A stretch of DNA of 64,000 bases from assembly GCA_052387815.1 (NCBI GenBank), contig JBQTIU010000025.1, positions 1 to 64,000 on the forward strand. The letters are read 5' to 3'. Of this stretch, positions 46,855-55,292 are shown piece by piece. The notes below the pieces were generated by a model. That model was not told the DNA's origin and ran no database searches. It worked only from the letters and a program-made list of their open reading frames with translations. The translations under genes and the position numbers were made by a program. The stretch comes from JBQTIU01 sp052387815 (GTDB taxonomy: Bacteria; Pseudomonadota; Alphaproteobacteria; CACIAM-22H2). Position 1 is the first letter of the stretch. Each line of letters starts with the position of its first letter.

Positions 46855-48060
46855 ATGGATGAGGCTTTCGTCTGCGACGCCGTGCGCACCCCGATCGGAC
46901 GCTATGGCGGTGCGCTCGCCGGCGTGCGGACCGATGACCTCGCCGCCGTGCCGCTCAAGGCTCTCCTGGCGCGCAGCCCCGCGGTCGACTGGTCGCGGCT
47001 CGACGACGTCTTCATGGGCTGCGCCAACCAGGCGGGCGAAGACAACCGCAACGTGGCGCGCATGGCGCTCCTGCTCGCCGGCCTGCCGCACGCGGTGCCG
47101 GGCACCACGATCAACCGGCTGTGCGCGTCCGGGCTCGAGGCGGTGGGTGCCGCCGCGCGGGCGATCAAGACCGGCGAGATCGAGCTGGCGATCGCGGGCG
47201 GCGTCGAATCCATGTCGCGCGCGCCGTTCGTCATCGGCAAGGCCGAGGCGGCGTTCCAGCGCACGGCCAGGCTCGAGGACACGACCATCGGCTGGCGGTT
47301 CATAAACCCCGTCTTTAAGGCGCAGTACGGCGTCGATTCGATGCCCGAGACCGGCGAGAACGTCGCCGAGGAGTTCCAGATCACCCGCGCCGACCAGGAC
47401 GCCTTCGCCTACCGCAGCCAGATGCGGGCGGCGAAGGCGCAGGGCGCGGGCTTCTTCGCCGACGAGATCGTGCCGGTCCGGGTGGCTGGCCGCAAGGGCG
47501 AGACGGGCGAGGTCACGCGCGATGAGCATCCGCGCCCCGAGACGACGCTGGCGGCGCTCGCCAAGCTCGACACGCCGTTCCGCGACCCCGGCACGCTAAC
47601 CGCCGGCAACGCCTCGGGTGTCAACGACGGCGCCGCGGCGATCATCGTTGCCTCCACGGCGGCGGTGAAGGCGCATGGCCTCACGCCGCGCGCCCGGGTG
47701 CTCGGCATGGCCGCGGCCGGCGTGCCGCCCAGGATCATGGGCATCGGCCCGGTGCCGGCGGTCGACAAGCTGCTGGCGCGCCTGGGGCTCGGGATCGGCG
47801 ACTTCGACGCGGTCGAGCTCAACGAGGCCTTCGCCAGCCAGGCGCTCGCCTGTCTGCGCCAGCTCGGCCTGCCGGACGATGCCGCTGAGGTCAATCCGAA
47901 CGGCGGCGCCATCGCGCTGGGCCATCCGCTGGGCATGAGCGGCGCACGACTCGTGCTCACCGCCGTGCATCATCTCGAGAGGACGGGCGGCCGGCGCGCG
48001 CTCGCCACGATGTGTGTCGGCGTCGGGCAGGGCGTGGCGCTCGCGCTCGAGCGCGTGTGA
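46855..48060 (+). CDS. pcaF: 3-oxoadipyl-CoA thiolase
   Basis: A 401-residue thiolase closest to PcaF: TPIGRYGGALAGVRTDDLAA at the start and INPVFKAQYGVDSMPETGENV. The acyl-accepting cysteine is in INRLCASGLEAVG; the other active-site motifs are NEAFASQ, GGAIALGHPLGMSGARL and CVGVGQG. It splits 3-oxoadipyl-CoA into succinyl-CoA and acetyl-CoA, the last step of protocatechuate breakdown. It heads pcaB-pcaC-pcaH-pcaG. Confidence 0.93.
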   Translation: MDEAFVCDAVRTPIGRYGGALAGVRTDDLAAVPLKALLARSPAVDWSRLDDVFMGCANQAGEDNRNVARMALLLAGLPHAVPGTTINRLCASGLEAVGAAARAIKTGEIELAIAGGVESMSRAPFVIGKAEAAFQRTARLEDTTIGWRFINPVFKAQYGVDSMPETGENVAEEFQITRADQDAFAYRSQMRAAKAQGAGFFADEIVPVRVAGRKGETGEVTRDEHPRPETTLAALAKLDTPFRDPGTLTAGNASGVNDGAAAIIVASTAAVKAHGLTPRARVLGMAAAGVPPRIMGIGPVPAVDKLLARLGLGIGDFDAVELNEAFASQALACLRQLGLPDDAAEVNPNGGAIALGHPLGMSGARLVLTAVHHLERTGGRRALATMCVGVGQGVALALERV

Positions 48061-48094
48061 TGGGTCAGCGACCGCGATCGAGGGAGAGTACTCG

Positions 48095-49477
48095 ATGAGC
48101 GCCGCTCCGCCATCCGAGCTCCTGGGACCCCTCTTCGGCTCGCCCGAGGCTTCGGCGCTGTTCGCCGATCGCGCGCGGGTTCAAGGCATGCTCGACTTCG
48201 AGGCGGCGCTCGCCCGGGCCGAGGCGCGCACGGGCGTGATCCCGGCCTCGGCCGCCCCGGCGATCGCCAAGCAGTGCCGGGCCGAACGTTTCGACATGGT
48301 CGAGCTCGCCCGCGCGACGGCTCGGGCCGGCAACCCGGCGATCCCGATCGTCAAGCGCTTGACCGCGCTGGTCGCCGCCGATGATCCCGAGGCGGCACGC
48401 TATGTCCATTGGGGGGCGACGAGCCAGGACGCGATGGACACCGGCCTGGTGCTCCAGCTCCGCGGCTTCCTGGTCGTGCTGGCGGCCGATCTCGGCCGCC
48501 TGGCCGCCGGACTCGCGCGGCTCGCTAAGGCGCACAAGGCGACGCCGCTGATTGGCCGCACCTGGCTGCAGCATGCCGTGCCGGTCACCTTGGGCCTCAA
48601 GGCCGCGGGCTGGCTGGACACGGTCGAACGGCACCGCACACGCCTTTCGGACGTCCGCTCGCGGGCCCTGGTCGTGCAGTTCGGCGGCGCCGCCGGTACG
48701 CTCGCGGCGCTCGGCGGGCGCGGCCTCGAGGTGGCCGAAGCCCTCGCCCGGGAGCTCGACCTCGCGCTCCCGGCCCTGCCCTGGCACGCGCACCGCGACC
48801 GGCTCGCCGAGCTGGCGACCATGCTCGGGCTGATCGTGGGCACCCTCGGCAAGATCGCGCGCGACATCTCGCTGCTCATGCAGACCGAGGTCGCCGAGGC
48901 CTTCGAACCGGGAGGCGAGGGCCGCGGCGGTTCCTCGACCATGCCGCACAAACGCAACCCCGGGAGCGCGGCCGTCGTGCTCGCGGCTGCGACGCGCGCG
49001 CCGGGCCTCGTCGCCACGCTGCTCTCGGCGATGGTCCAGGAGCACGAGCGGGGCCTCGGCGGCTGGCACGCCGAATGGCACACGATTCCGGAGCTGTGCT
49101 CGCTCGCCGCCGGCGCGCTGCGGCAGATGGCGGAGACGATCGAGGGGCTCGAGATCGACCCCGCCCGCATGCGCGCCAACCTCGAGGCGACGCAAGGCCA
49201 GATCCTCGCCGAGGCGGTGACGATGGCGCTCGGGTCGCGGATCGGGCGGCTCGCGGCGCACGAACTCGTCGCCCGGGCGTGTCGGCGCGCCACCGCGACA
49301 AGGCGGCATCTCAGGGAGGTGCTGGCCGAGGATCGGGTGGCGGCCAAGCATCTGTCGCCTGCCGATCTCGAGCGCCTGTTCGAACCCCTCGATTATGTCG
49401 GCAACGCGGCCGCCTTCGTCGACCGCGTGCTGGGCGGCCGGCGCCTGGACCGACGGTCGAAAAGCCGGCAGCGATGA
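48095..49477 (+). CDS. pcaB: 3-carboxy-cis,cis-muconate cycloisomerase
   Basis: A 460-residue member of the fumarase/aspartase superfamily; the signature GGSSTMPHKRNP is present, with VHWGATSQDAMDTG and WLQHAVPVTLG typical of PcaB. It lactonises carboxymuconate made by PcaGH. AGGGAGAG precedes the ATG. The C-terminus (RRLDRRSKSRQR) is basic. Confidence 0.94.
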   Translation: MSAAPPSELLGPLFGSPEASALFADRARVQGMLDFEAALARAEARTGVIPASAAPAIAKQCRAERFDMVELARATARAGNPAIPIVKRLTALVAADDPEAARYVHWGATSQDAMDTGLVLQLRGFLVVLAADLGRLAAGLARLAKAHKATPLIGRTWLQHAVPVTLGLKAAGWLDTVERHRTRLSDVRSRALVVQFGGAAGTLAALGGRGLEVAEALARELDLALPALPWHAHRDRLAELATMLGLIVGTLGKIARDISLLMQTEVAEAFEPGGEGRGGSSTMPHKRNPGSAAVVLAAATRAPGLVATLLSAMVQEHERGLGGWHAEWHTIPELCSLAAGALRQMAETIEGLEIDPARMRANLEATQGQILAEAVTMALGSRIGRLAAHELVARACRRATATRRHLREVLAEDRVAAKHLSPADLERLFEPLDYVGNAAAFVDRVLGGRRLDRRSKSRQR

Positions 49478-49550
49478 ACCATGTCATGGCCGAGTTCCTC
49501 TCGGCACCGTAGCCTAATGGGTGCAACGACGTGGCAGATGGAGGAGAGCG

Positions 49551-49946
49551 ATGACCCTGATACCCGACCTCTTCGAGCGTGGCATTGCGGTTCGGACGGA
49601 GGTTCTCGGTCGTGCCCATGTCGAGCGGGCGCGCAAGAGCGCGACCCCGTTCAACGAGGACTTCCAGACCTTCATCACGCAATTCGCCTGGGGCGCGGTG
49701 TGGAGCCGTGCGGGCCTCGACCGCAAGACCCGGAGCATGTTGACGATCGCGATGCTCGCGGTGCTCGGACATCACGAAGAGCTGAAACACCATATCCGCG
49801 GGGCGCGCAACACCGGGGTGTCCCAAGACGAGGTCAAGGAGATTCTGTTGCAGACGGCGATCTATGCGGGGGTCCCGGCCGCGAATGCCGCGTTCCGCAA
49901 CGCCCGCGAGGTTTACGACCAGATGGACAAGGAGGCACCGCAGTGA
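49551..49946 (+). CDS. pcaC: 4-carboxymuconolactone decarboxylase
   Basis: A 131-residue AhpD-like fold protein. PFNEDFQTFITQFAWGAVW and RSMLTIAMLAVLGHHEELKHHIRGA are typical for PcaC. It decarboxylates 4-carboxymuconolactone to the beta-ketoadipate enol-lactone. GGAGGAG precedes the ATG; the end overlaps the pcaH GTG by four bases. Confidence 0.95.
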   Translation: MTLIPDLFERGIAVRTEVLGRAHVERARKSATPFNEDFQTFITQFAWGAVWSRAGLDRKTRSMLTIAMLAVLGHHEELKHHIRGARNTGVSQDEVKEILLQTAIYAGVPAANAAFRNAREVYDQMDKEAPQ

Positions 49947-50653
49947 CGAGCGCGCCGAACCCCTACGCCCGCGTCAAGGAAGGCGCCGAGCCGCCCTACC
50001 TGCACCCCGCCTACGCCAGCACGCTCAAGCGCGCGCCGCGGCGCGCCCCCATTGCGCTGGAGCACACGCTCTCCGAGATCACCGGGCCGAGCTTCGCGAC
50101 CGACGGATGGGCCGGCCCGGACGCGGCCGATCTGACGCGCCGCCACAAGGGCGCGCCGCTCGGCGAGCGCATCATCCTCGCCGGTCGCGTGCTCGACCAA
50201 GACGGCCGCCCCGTGCCGCGCACGCTCCTCGAGCTGTGGCAGTGCAACTCCGCCGGGCGCTACCTCCATGACAGCGACCGGCACGACGCGCCGCTCGACC
50301 CGAACTTCACGGGCGTCGGGCAAGTCGTCACCGACGACCGCGGCGAATACCGCTTCCTGACCATCAAGCCGGGCGCGTATCCGTGGCGGAACACCGCCAA
50401 CGCCTGGCGGCCGGCGCACATCCACTTTTCGGTGTTCGGGCCGGCGTTCGCGACGCGGCTGGTGACGCAGTTGTATTTTCCCGGCGATCCGCTCCTGGCG
50501 CTCGACCCGATCTTCCTCGGCACCGCGGACGAGGAGGCGCGCAACCGCCTGATCTCGACCTACGACCCGAACCTGAGCGAGGCCGAGTACGCCCTCGGCT
50601 ATCGGTTCGACATCGTGCTCCGCGGCCGTGCCGCGACGCCCATGGAGGCTTGA
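49943..50653 (+). CDS. pcaH: Protocatechuate 3,4-dioxygenase beta subunit
   Basis: A 236-residue intradiol dioxygenase subunit that carries the catalytic non-haem Fe3+. Visible elements: LLELWQCNSAGRYLH with the iron-binding tyrosine, YPWRNTANAWRPAHIHFSVFG with the second tyrosine region and the two histidines, and VTQLYFPGD. It cleaves protocatechuate to 3-carboxy-cis,cis-muconate together with PcaG. The GTG start is preceded by GGAGG. Confidence 0.95.
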   Translation: MTSAPNPYARVKEGAEPPYLHPAYASTLKRAPRRAPIALEHTLSEITGPSFATDGWAGPDAADLTRRHKGAPLGERIILAGRVLDQDGRPVPRTLLELWQCNSAGRYLHDSDRHDAPLDPNFTGVGQVVTDDRGEYRFLTIKPGAYPWRNTANAWRPAHIHFSVFGPAFATRLVTQLYFPGDPLLALDPIFLGTADEEARNRLISTYDPNLSEAEYALGYRFDIVLRGRAATPMEA

Positions 50654-50654
50654 G

Positions 50655-51239
50655 ATGAGGCCGCTGATCGCGACCGCCTCGCAGACGGTCGGTCCGTTCT
50701 TCCATGGCGCGCTCGACCGACCCGGGTGGAGCGACCTGGCTGGCGCGGGCGCGGCCGGCCAAAGGATCCGCATCGAGGGCCGCGTCCTCGACGGCGACGG
50801 GGCGCCGGTCGTCGATGCTGTCCTCGAGATCTGGCAGGCCAACGCGGCGGGCAGGTACGACCATCCCGAGGATACGCAGGAAAAACCGCTCGATCCGAAC
50901 TTCCGCGGCTTCGGGCGGGTGTGCACGAACGCCGAGGGATGGTATCGCTTCACGACTGTTCGCCCCGGTCCCGTACCCGGGCGCGGCAACGCCTTGCAGG
51001 CGCCGCATATCAATGTATCGATCTTCGCGCGCGGCCTGCTCAAACGGTTGGTCACGCGGATCTACTTCGCCGACCAGCCGTCCAACCAAACGGATCCGGT
51101 GCTGAGCGCGATCGAGGACCAAGCGGTCCGGCGAAGTTTGTTGGCCGATCGAAAGGACGGCGGCGAGCGCGAGCCTATCGCATACGAATTCGACATCGTT
51201 CTGCAGGGCGAGCGCGAAACCGCCTTTTTCGATATCTGA
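50655..51239 (+). CDS. pcaG: Protocatechuate 3,4-dioxygenase alpha subunit
   Basis: A 194-residue structural partner of PcaH with the same fold: ASQTVGPFFHGAL, VLEIWQANAAGRYDHP, APHINVSIFARGLLKRLVTRIYF. The iron ligands of the beta subunit are not all kept, as expected for alpha. The ATG lies 1 base after pcaH. No pcaD, pcaIJ or pcaQ gene follows. Confidence 0.95.
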   Translation: MRPLIATASQTVGPFFHGALDRPGWSDLAGAGAAGQRIRIEGRVLDGDGAPVVDAVLEIWQANAAGRYDHPEDTQEKPLDPNFRGFGRVCTNAEGWYRFTTVRPGPVPGRGNALQAPHINVSIFARGLLKRLVTRIYFADQPSNQTDPVLSAIEDQAVRRSLLADRKDGGEREPIAYEFDIVLQGERETAFFDI

Positions 51240-51325
51240 TGCGGAGCGGCCATGGCCTCGCCAGGACCAATGTCACCGCGCCTTGAGCCACGGTGACCGG
51301 ATCCGGTGTCTTGGAGCGGCCGTCC

Positions 51326-52243
51326 TCACGTCGGCGCAAGACCGGGATGGCCGTCGCGCGCCCAGGCCGGCTTGAGGGGCGTCAAGCGGCCCGCCCCGGC
51401 GGTCAGCGCCGTCCCTTGCCGCGCGGCTTGTTCGACCGCCTCGAGGCGCAACAGCGCGAGGCCGCGCGCGCCCGCGGCCGAGCGCATCTCGCCGGCCTCC
51501 TCCGCGCCGAGCATGACCGGCGTGCCGGCGGCAGGGGTCGGGCCGTCGATGCGCACCGGCAACAGGCGCTTGCGCACCAGCGCGCGATACTTCATCCGCG
51601 CCGTCAATTCCTGGCCGACATAGCAGCCCTTTTTCCAGTCGAGGCCGTTCAGTTCCTCGAAGCCGTTTTCGAGCAGCAGCGCTTGTTCGACGGGCAAGTC
51701 GCGGCTGCCGTCGGGCAGCCCGAGCGCCAGGCGGAGCTGTTCGTAATCCTCGGGCCTTCCCGGGGCGAAACCGAGCGCCGCGAGGTCACCGATCCGGCCG
51801 CGCGGCACGATCGCGCGGGCGCCGATTTCCGCTAGGCGCGGATCGACGAAGACGAGGCCGCCGGCCATGGCGAGCGCCCGGCCGGGCTCCTCGGCAAGGC
51901 CCAAGGCGGCGAGCGCGCCGGGTCCCCACAGAGCGGCCACCGCCAAGTCCGGGGCCGGGGATAGGGTCACTTTCGAGCGCAGGCGGTAAATCGACAGGTG
52001 CTTTCGCAGGTCGTCGAGGCGCGGGGACTCGCAGTCGAGGTAAAGCGACGCGCCCATTTCGGCGATGATGAAATCGTGGAGGAACCGCCCCTGCGCGGTG
52101 AGCAGCCCGGCGTAGATGGCGCGGGTCCCATCGACCCGCGTCACATCGTTGGAGATCAGGCCCTGGAGGAAGGTCTTGCGGTCTTCGCCCGCCACCTCGA
52201 TGAGGCCGCGGCCGGCGAGCGCCAAACAGAACCTTTCCTCCAT
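51326..52243 (-). CDS. ygfZ: Folate-binding iron-sulfur assembly factor YgfZ
   Basis: A 305-residue GcvT-like protein with the YgfZ signature KGCYVGQELTARMKYRA, containing the conserved cysteine. YgfZ/IBA57 proteins use tetrahydrofolate to help mature or repair some [4Fe-4S] enzymes. The start at MEERFCLAL was chosen; an in-frame ATG ten codons upstream falls within a palindromic repeat. It shares the iron-sulfur theme with the suf and Nfu-like genes at the left of the window. Confidence 0.9.
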   Translation of the reverse strand: MEERFCLALAGRGLIEVAGEDRKTFLQGLISNDVTRVDGTRAIYAGLLTAQGRFLHDFIIAEMGASLYLDCESPRLDDLRKHLSIYRLRSKVTLSPAPDLAVAALWGPGALAALGLAEEPGRALAMAGGLVFVDPRLAEIGARAIVPRGRIGDLAALGFAPGRPEDYEQLRLALGLPDGSRDLPVEQALLLENGFEELNGLDWKKGCYVGQELTARMKYRALVRKRLLPVRIDGPTPAAGTPVMLGAEEAGEMRSAAGARGLALLRLEAVEQAARQGTALTAGAGRLTPLKPAWARDGHPGLAPT

Positions 52244-52255
52244 TGCCGTGTCCTC

Positions 52256-52321
52256 GTAGGGGCGAGGCCGCAAGGCGGTGCCTCGCGCCTCGCCGGTCTC
52301 CAGACCCGCCCGCGGGCCTAC
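52256..52321. repeat. Second cloverleaf-like palindromic repeat, upstream of ygfZ
   Basis: GTAGG at 52256-52260 pairs with CCTAC at 52317-52321. Inside, GCGAGGC (52262-52268) pairs with GCCTCGC (52280-52286) and GGTCT (52295-52299) with AGACC (52302-52306). The three-way layout and the GTAGGGGCG start are the same as in the repeat at 27151-27194, so both seem to be copies of one REP-like family. This one lies between divergent genes, where it may affect the ygfZ leader. Confidence 0.65.
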
Positions 52322-52400
52322 AGGTAAGGCCGGCCGGGCCGGTTGGCAAGGCGAACGCCGCCGCCTATAACTCGCCGGTCGCTACGGACCGATTCGGATC

Positions 52401-53444
52401 ATGCGCATCACCCTGGTCGACGATTCGATTCCCTTCGACGGCTACAGCGCATCGAGCCGGCCGCTCGGCGCCCCGCAGAAGGCGTTCGCCCTGCTGGCCC
52501 CGGCGCTCGCCGTGCGCGGACACGAGGTGCGTGCGTTCAATCGCTGCCCGTTCAAGGTGATCGTCGAGGGATCGCATTGGGAGACCTGGGAGGGCGAGCG
52601 GCCGCAGGACACCGACGTGCTCATCGCCCAGCGCCTGCCCCACCTCCTCGACTTCGTGCCCCGGGCGCGCAAACGCTTCTTGTGGGCGAGCGGCTCGCAA
52701 GGGCTCGATGCTCCGGCGGCCCAGGCCGTGCTCGCGCGCCACCGCCCGGAGGTCGTCTTGTGGAGCGAGGCTGAGCGCGCTCAGTGGTCGAACCCGCTCG
52801 GGCTGGCGACCCACGTCATCGCCCCCGGCCTGGCGCCCGCCTATCTCGAGCCCGCCGATGTCGAGGATGAGCCGATCGGTCCGGCCGACCCGCCGCGCGC
52901 GATTTCGACCACGCATCCGCTGGACGGTCTCGACTGGCTCCTCGCGCTGTGGGTCGAGCGCATTCGTCCCCAAGCCCCCGCCGCCGAACTCCACGTCTAC
53001 TCGGCGCTGCTCGACAAGGGGCAGCTCGGCGGCACGGTGCCGGGAACGGTCACCGCGGTGCTCGGCCGAGCGCTCAGCGCGCGCGTCCATGGCGTGGTCA
53101 TCGCGCGCCCGCAGGCCGACCCGCAGATGGCCGCGGCCTATCGGTGCGGCCGCGTCCATCTCTACCCGGCAGCGGCGGCCGAGACGTTCGCGGCGACGCT
53201 CGCCGAGAGCCAGGCGACCGGCCTGCCGGCCGTGGCACGGGCGCAAAGCCTGGCGGTGCTAGAGCGGGTGATCGACGGTCAGACTGGTGTCATCGCCGCG
53301 AGCGATGCGAATTTCGCTGTGGCGGCCGTCAACCTGTTGACCGATCGCGTCGCCTTCGAGCGCATGAGCGCCAACGCCCGCCGGCTTCGACGCGCTCGCG
53401 GCTGGGCGGTCGCCGCCGCGGAGTGGGAGGAGCGCTTCGCGTGA
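52401..53444 (+). CDS. GT4-like glycosyltransferase
   Basis: A 347-residue GT-B-type protein. The N-terminal MRITLVDDSIPFDGYSASSRP and the C-terminal region with HLYPAAAAETFAATLAESQATGLPAVA (the E-x7-E-like nucleotide-sugar site) and RARGWAVAAAEWEERFA fit family 4. Sugar and acceptor unknown. It begins a glycan cluster and overlaps the next gene by GTGA. Confidence 0.8.
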   Translation: MRITLVDDSIPFDGYSASSRPLGAPQKAFALLAPALAVRGHEVRAFNRCPFKVIVEGSHWETWEGERPQDTDVLIAQRLPHLLDFVPRARKRFLWASGSQGLDAPAAQAVLARHRPEVVLWSEAERAQWSNPLGLATHVIAPGLAPAYLEPADVEDEPIGPADPPRAISTTHPLDGLDWLLALWVERIRPQAPAAELHVYSALLDKGQLGGTVPGTVTAVLGRALSARVHGVVIARPQADPQMAAAYRCGRVHLYPAAAAETFAATLAESQATGLPAVARAQSLAVLERVIDGQTGVIAASDANFAVAAVNLLTDRVAFERMSANARRLRRARGWAVAAAEWEERFA

Positions 53445-55207
53445 AGCTGCTGTTCATCGGTCCCACCTATATCGGCGACGCCGCGCTCTCGACCGGCCTC
53501 TTGGACCATCTGTTGCGCGCTCACCCGCAGGCGCGGGTGACGGTTGCCGCGGGCGCCGACACCGCTCCGCTGTTCGCCGCCATGCCGGGCCTGGAGCGCT
53601 TCCTGCCGGTGGTCAAGCGCGGCAAGATCGGCCATTGGCTCGATCTCTGGCGGGCCTGCGTCGGCACGCGCTGGGATGTGGTCGTCGACCTGCGCGGCTC
53701 GGGGCTTGCCTGGCTGTTGCGCGCCGGCCGGCGTTGTGTGTTTCGACGCGATCCCCGAAAACAGCATCGCAGCCAGGCGTGGGCGGCGACGCTGGGCCTC
53801 GAGGATCTGCCCCCGCCGGTGACATGGACCGCACCCGAGGCCGACGCCGTGGCGGCCCGCCTGGTTCCGCCCGGCCCGGCGGTCCTCGCCCTCTGTCCGA
53901 CCGGCCGGCTGCCGGCCAAGCGCTGGCCGGCCGAGCGCTTCGCCGAGCTGGCGCGGCGCCTCGTCGGGCCCGATGGCCCGCTTCAAGGCGGACGGGTCAT
54001 GGTGCTGGCGGCGCCGGGCGAGCGCGCGATCGTCGAGCCGCTCCTTTCGGGCTTGCCGCCGGAGCGGACCATCGATTTCGTCGGGCGCTATGACTTGACG
54101 GTGGTCATCGCCGCGCTCAAGCGGGCGGCCCTGTTCGTGGGCAACGATACCGGGCCGCTTTACATCGCGGTCGGCTGCGGCATCCCGGCGGTCGGCCTGT
54201 TCGGTCCCACGCACGGCCTGTTCGGCCCGCCGGTGGGGGAGCTGGCGGCGCCGTGGGCGCCCAAATTAGCCACGGTCCGCGCGCCCGAGCCGTTCGAGAC
54301 GTTGTGGAGCCCGATCGAGGCGGAGCGCAAGGCGCCGGGCACGAAGATGGGCAGCCTATCGGTCGAATCCGTCGAGAGGACGGTCCGCGACCTCTTGCAG
54401 CGGTTGGCGAGGTGCGGGGGCCTGAGCGAGCGGGCCGCCAAGCTTTCGGCCCTGGTGGTCGCCCGCAACGAGGAGCGGCGGCTCGGCGCGTGCCTCGCGT
54501 GCCTGGCCTTCGCCGACGAGCGCGTGGTCGTGCTCGACCGCACCAGCGACCGCTCGCCGGAGATCGCGCTTGCCCACGGGGCGCGCATCCTCGAGGGGGC
54601 GTGGGAGATCGAGGGCGAACGGCGCAACGCCGGCATTGCCGCCTGTGCGGGCGACTGGATCCTCGAGGTCGACGCCGACGAGCTTGTATCGCCGGAGCTC
54701 GCCGCCGAGATCCGCGCCACCGTTTCGTCCTCGACCTTCGACCGCCACCTGATCCCGGTGGACAACTACATCGGTCGGCGCCTGGTCCGCCACGGCTGGG
54801 GCGCGAGCTTCGGCAAGTCGGCCACTCCCGGGCTGTTCCGCCGCGGGACCAAGCGCTGGGGACGCGGCCGGGTGCATCCCGCCCTCGAGTTCAGCGGCAC
54901 GGCAGGCCCGCCGCTCCGCGCCCGGCTCGACCACTACGTCGATCGCGACATTTCCGACATGCTGCGGCGCCTCGACCGCTACACCTCGCTCAGGGCGCAG
55001 GACTTGCGCGAAACGGGCGACCCCGATCCCAGCCGGCGCTATGTGCGCCGCATCTTCACGCGCTTCTTCAAGTGCTATGTCGGCCGCGGCGGCTGGCGCG
55101 AAGGCGGATGGGGCCTGTTGATCGCGTTGCTCGCCGGCCTCTATCCCATCCTCTCGCACTTGAAGGCCAAGCTCGAATCGGGCCGCTTGCCCGAGGACCG
55201 GGCTTAG
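53441..55207 (+). CDS. Fused GT9 (heptosyltransferase-like) and GT2 glycosyltransferase
   Basis: A 588-residue two-domain protein. Residues 1 to about 325 are a GT9/ADP-heptose:LPS heptosyltransferase-like domain: LLFIGPTYIGDAALSTGL, ALCPTGRLPAKRWPAERFAEL and LFVGNDTGPLYIAVGCGIPAVGLFGPT. Residues about 336-588 are a GT2 domain of the WaaE/LgtF type: SALVVARNEERRLGACL, WEIEGERRNAGI, the DxD-like EVDADE near residue 410, and a hydrophobic stretch GLLIALLAGLYPILS near the C-terminus. It probably adds two sugars in lipopolysaccharide core synthesis. GTG start; its stop TAG lies in the inserted repeat that follows. Confidence 0.85.
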   Translation: MKLLFIGPTYIGDAALSTGLLDHLLRAHPQARVTVAAGADTAPLFAAMPGLERFLPVVKRGKIGHWLDLWRACVGTRWDVVVDLRGSGLAWLLRAGRRCVFRRDPRKQHRSQAWAATLGLEDLPPPVTWTAPEADAVAARLVPPGPAVLALCPTGRLPAKRWPAERFAELARRLVGPDGPLQGGRVMVLAAPGERAIVEPLLSGLPPERTIDFVGRYDLTVVIAALKRAALFVGNDTGPLYIAVGCGIPAVGLFGPTHGLFGPPVGELAAPWAPKLATVRAPEPFETLWSPIEAERKAPGTKMGSLSVESVERTVRDLLQRLARCGGLSERAAKLSALVVARNEERRLGACLACLAFADERVVVLDRTSDRSPEIALAHGARILEGAWEIEGERRNAGIAACAGDWILEVDADELVSPELAAEIRATVSSSTFDRHLIPVDNYIGRRLVRHGWGASFGKSATPGLFRRGTKRWGRGRVHPALEFSGTAGPPLRARLDHYVDRDISDMLRRLDRYTSLRAQDLRETGDPDPSRRYVRRIFTRFFKCYVGRGGWREGGWGLLIALLAGLYPILSHLKAKLESGRLPEDRA

Positions 55208-55291
55208 TACCTACTTGCGCAAGTCACGCCAACGGGTCTGGAGGCGTTTTTGGATGAATCACGACTCCCACTCCGGCGCAAGTAGGTACTA
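55205..55291. mobile_element. MITE-like element with 16-base inverted repeats
   Basis: TAGTACCTACTTGCGC at 55205-55220 is repeated exactly, inverted, at 55276-55291, with 55 bases between. The outermost TA on both sides is what a TA target duplication of the IS630/Tc1-mariner kind would leave, so the element proper would be 55207-55289 with 14-base ends. It encodes nothing. The TAG of its left arm is the stop of the GT9-GT2 gene, and the next gene starts two bases after its right arm. Confidence 0.7.
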
Positions 55292-55292
55292 G

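Noticed and set aside
55201..55292. Inverted repeat after the GT9-GT2 gene as a simple intrinsic terminator
   Set aside because: The 55-base loop is too long, no T-run follows the right arm, and both ends carry TA as expected for a MITE.
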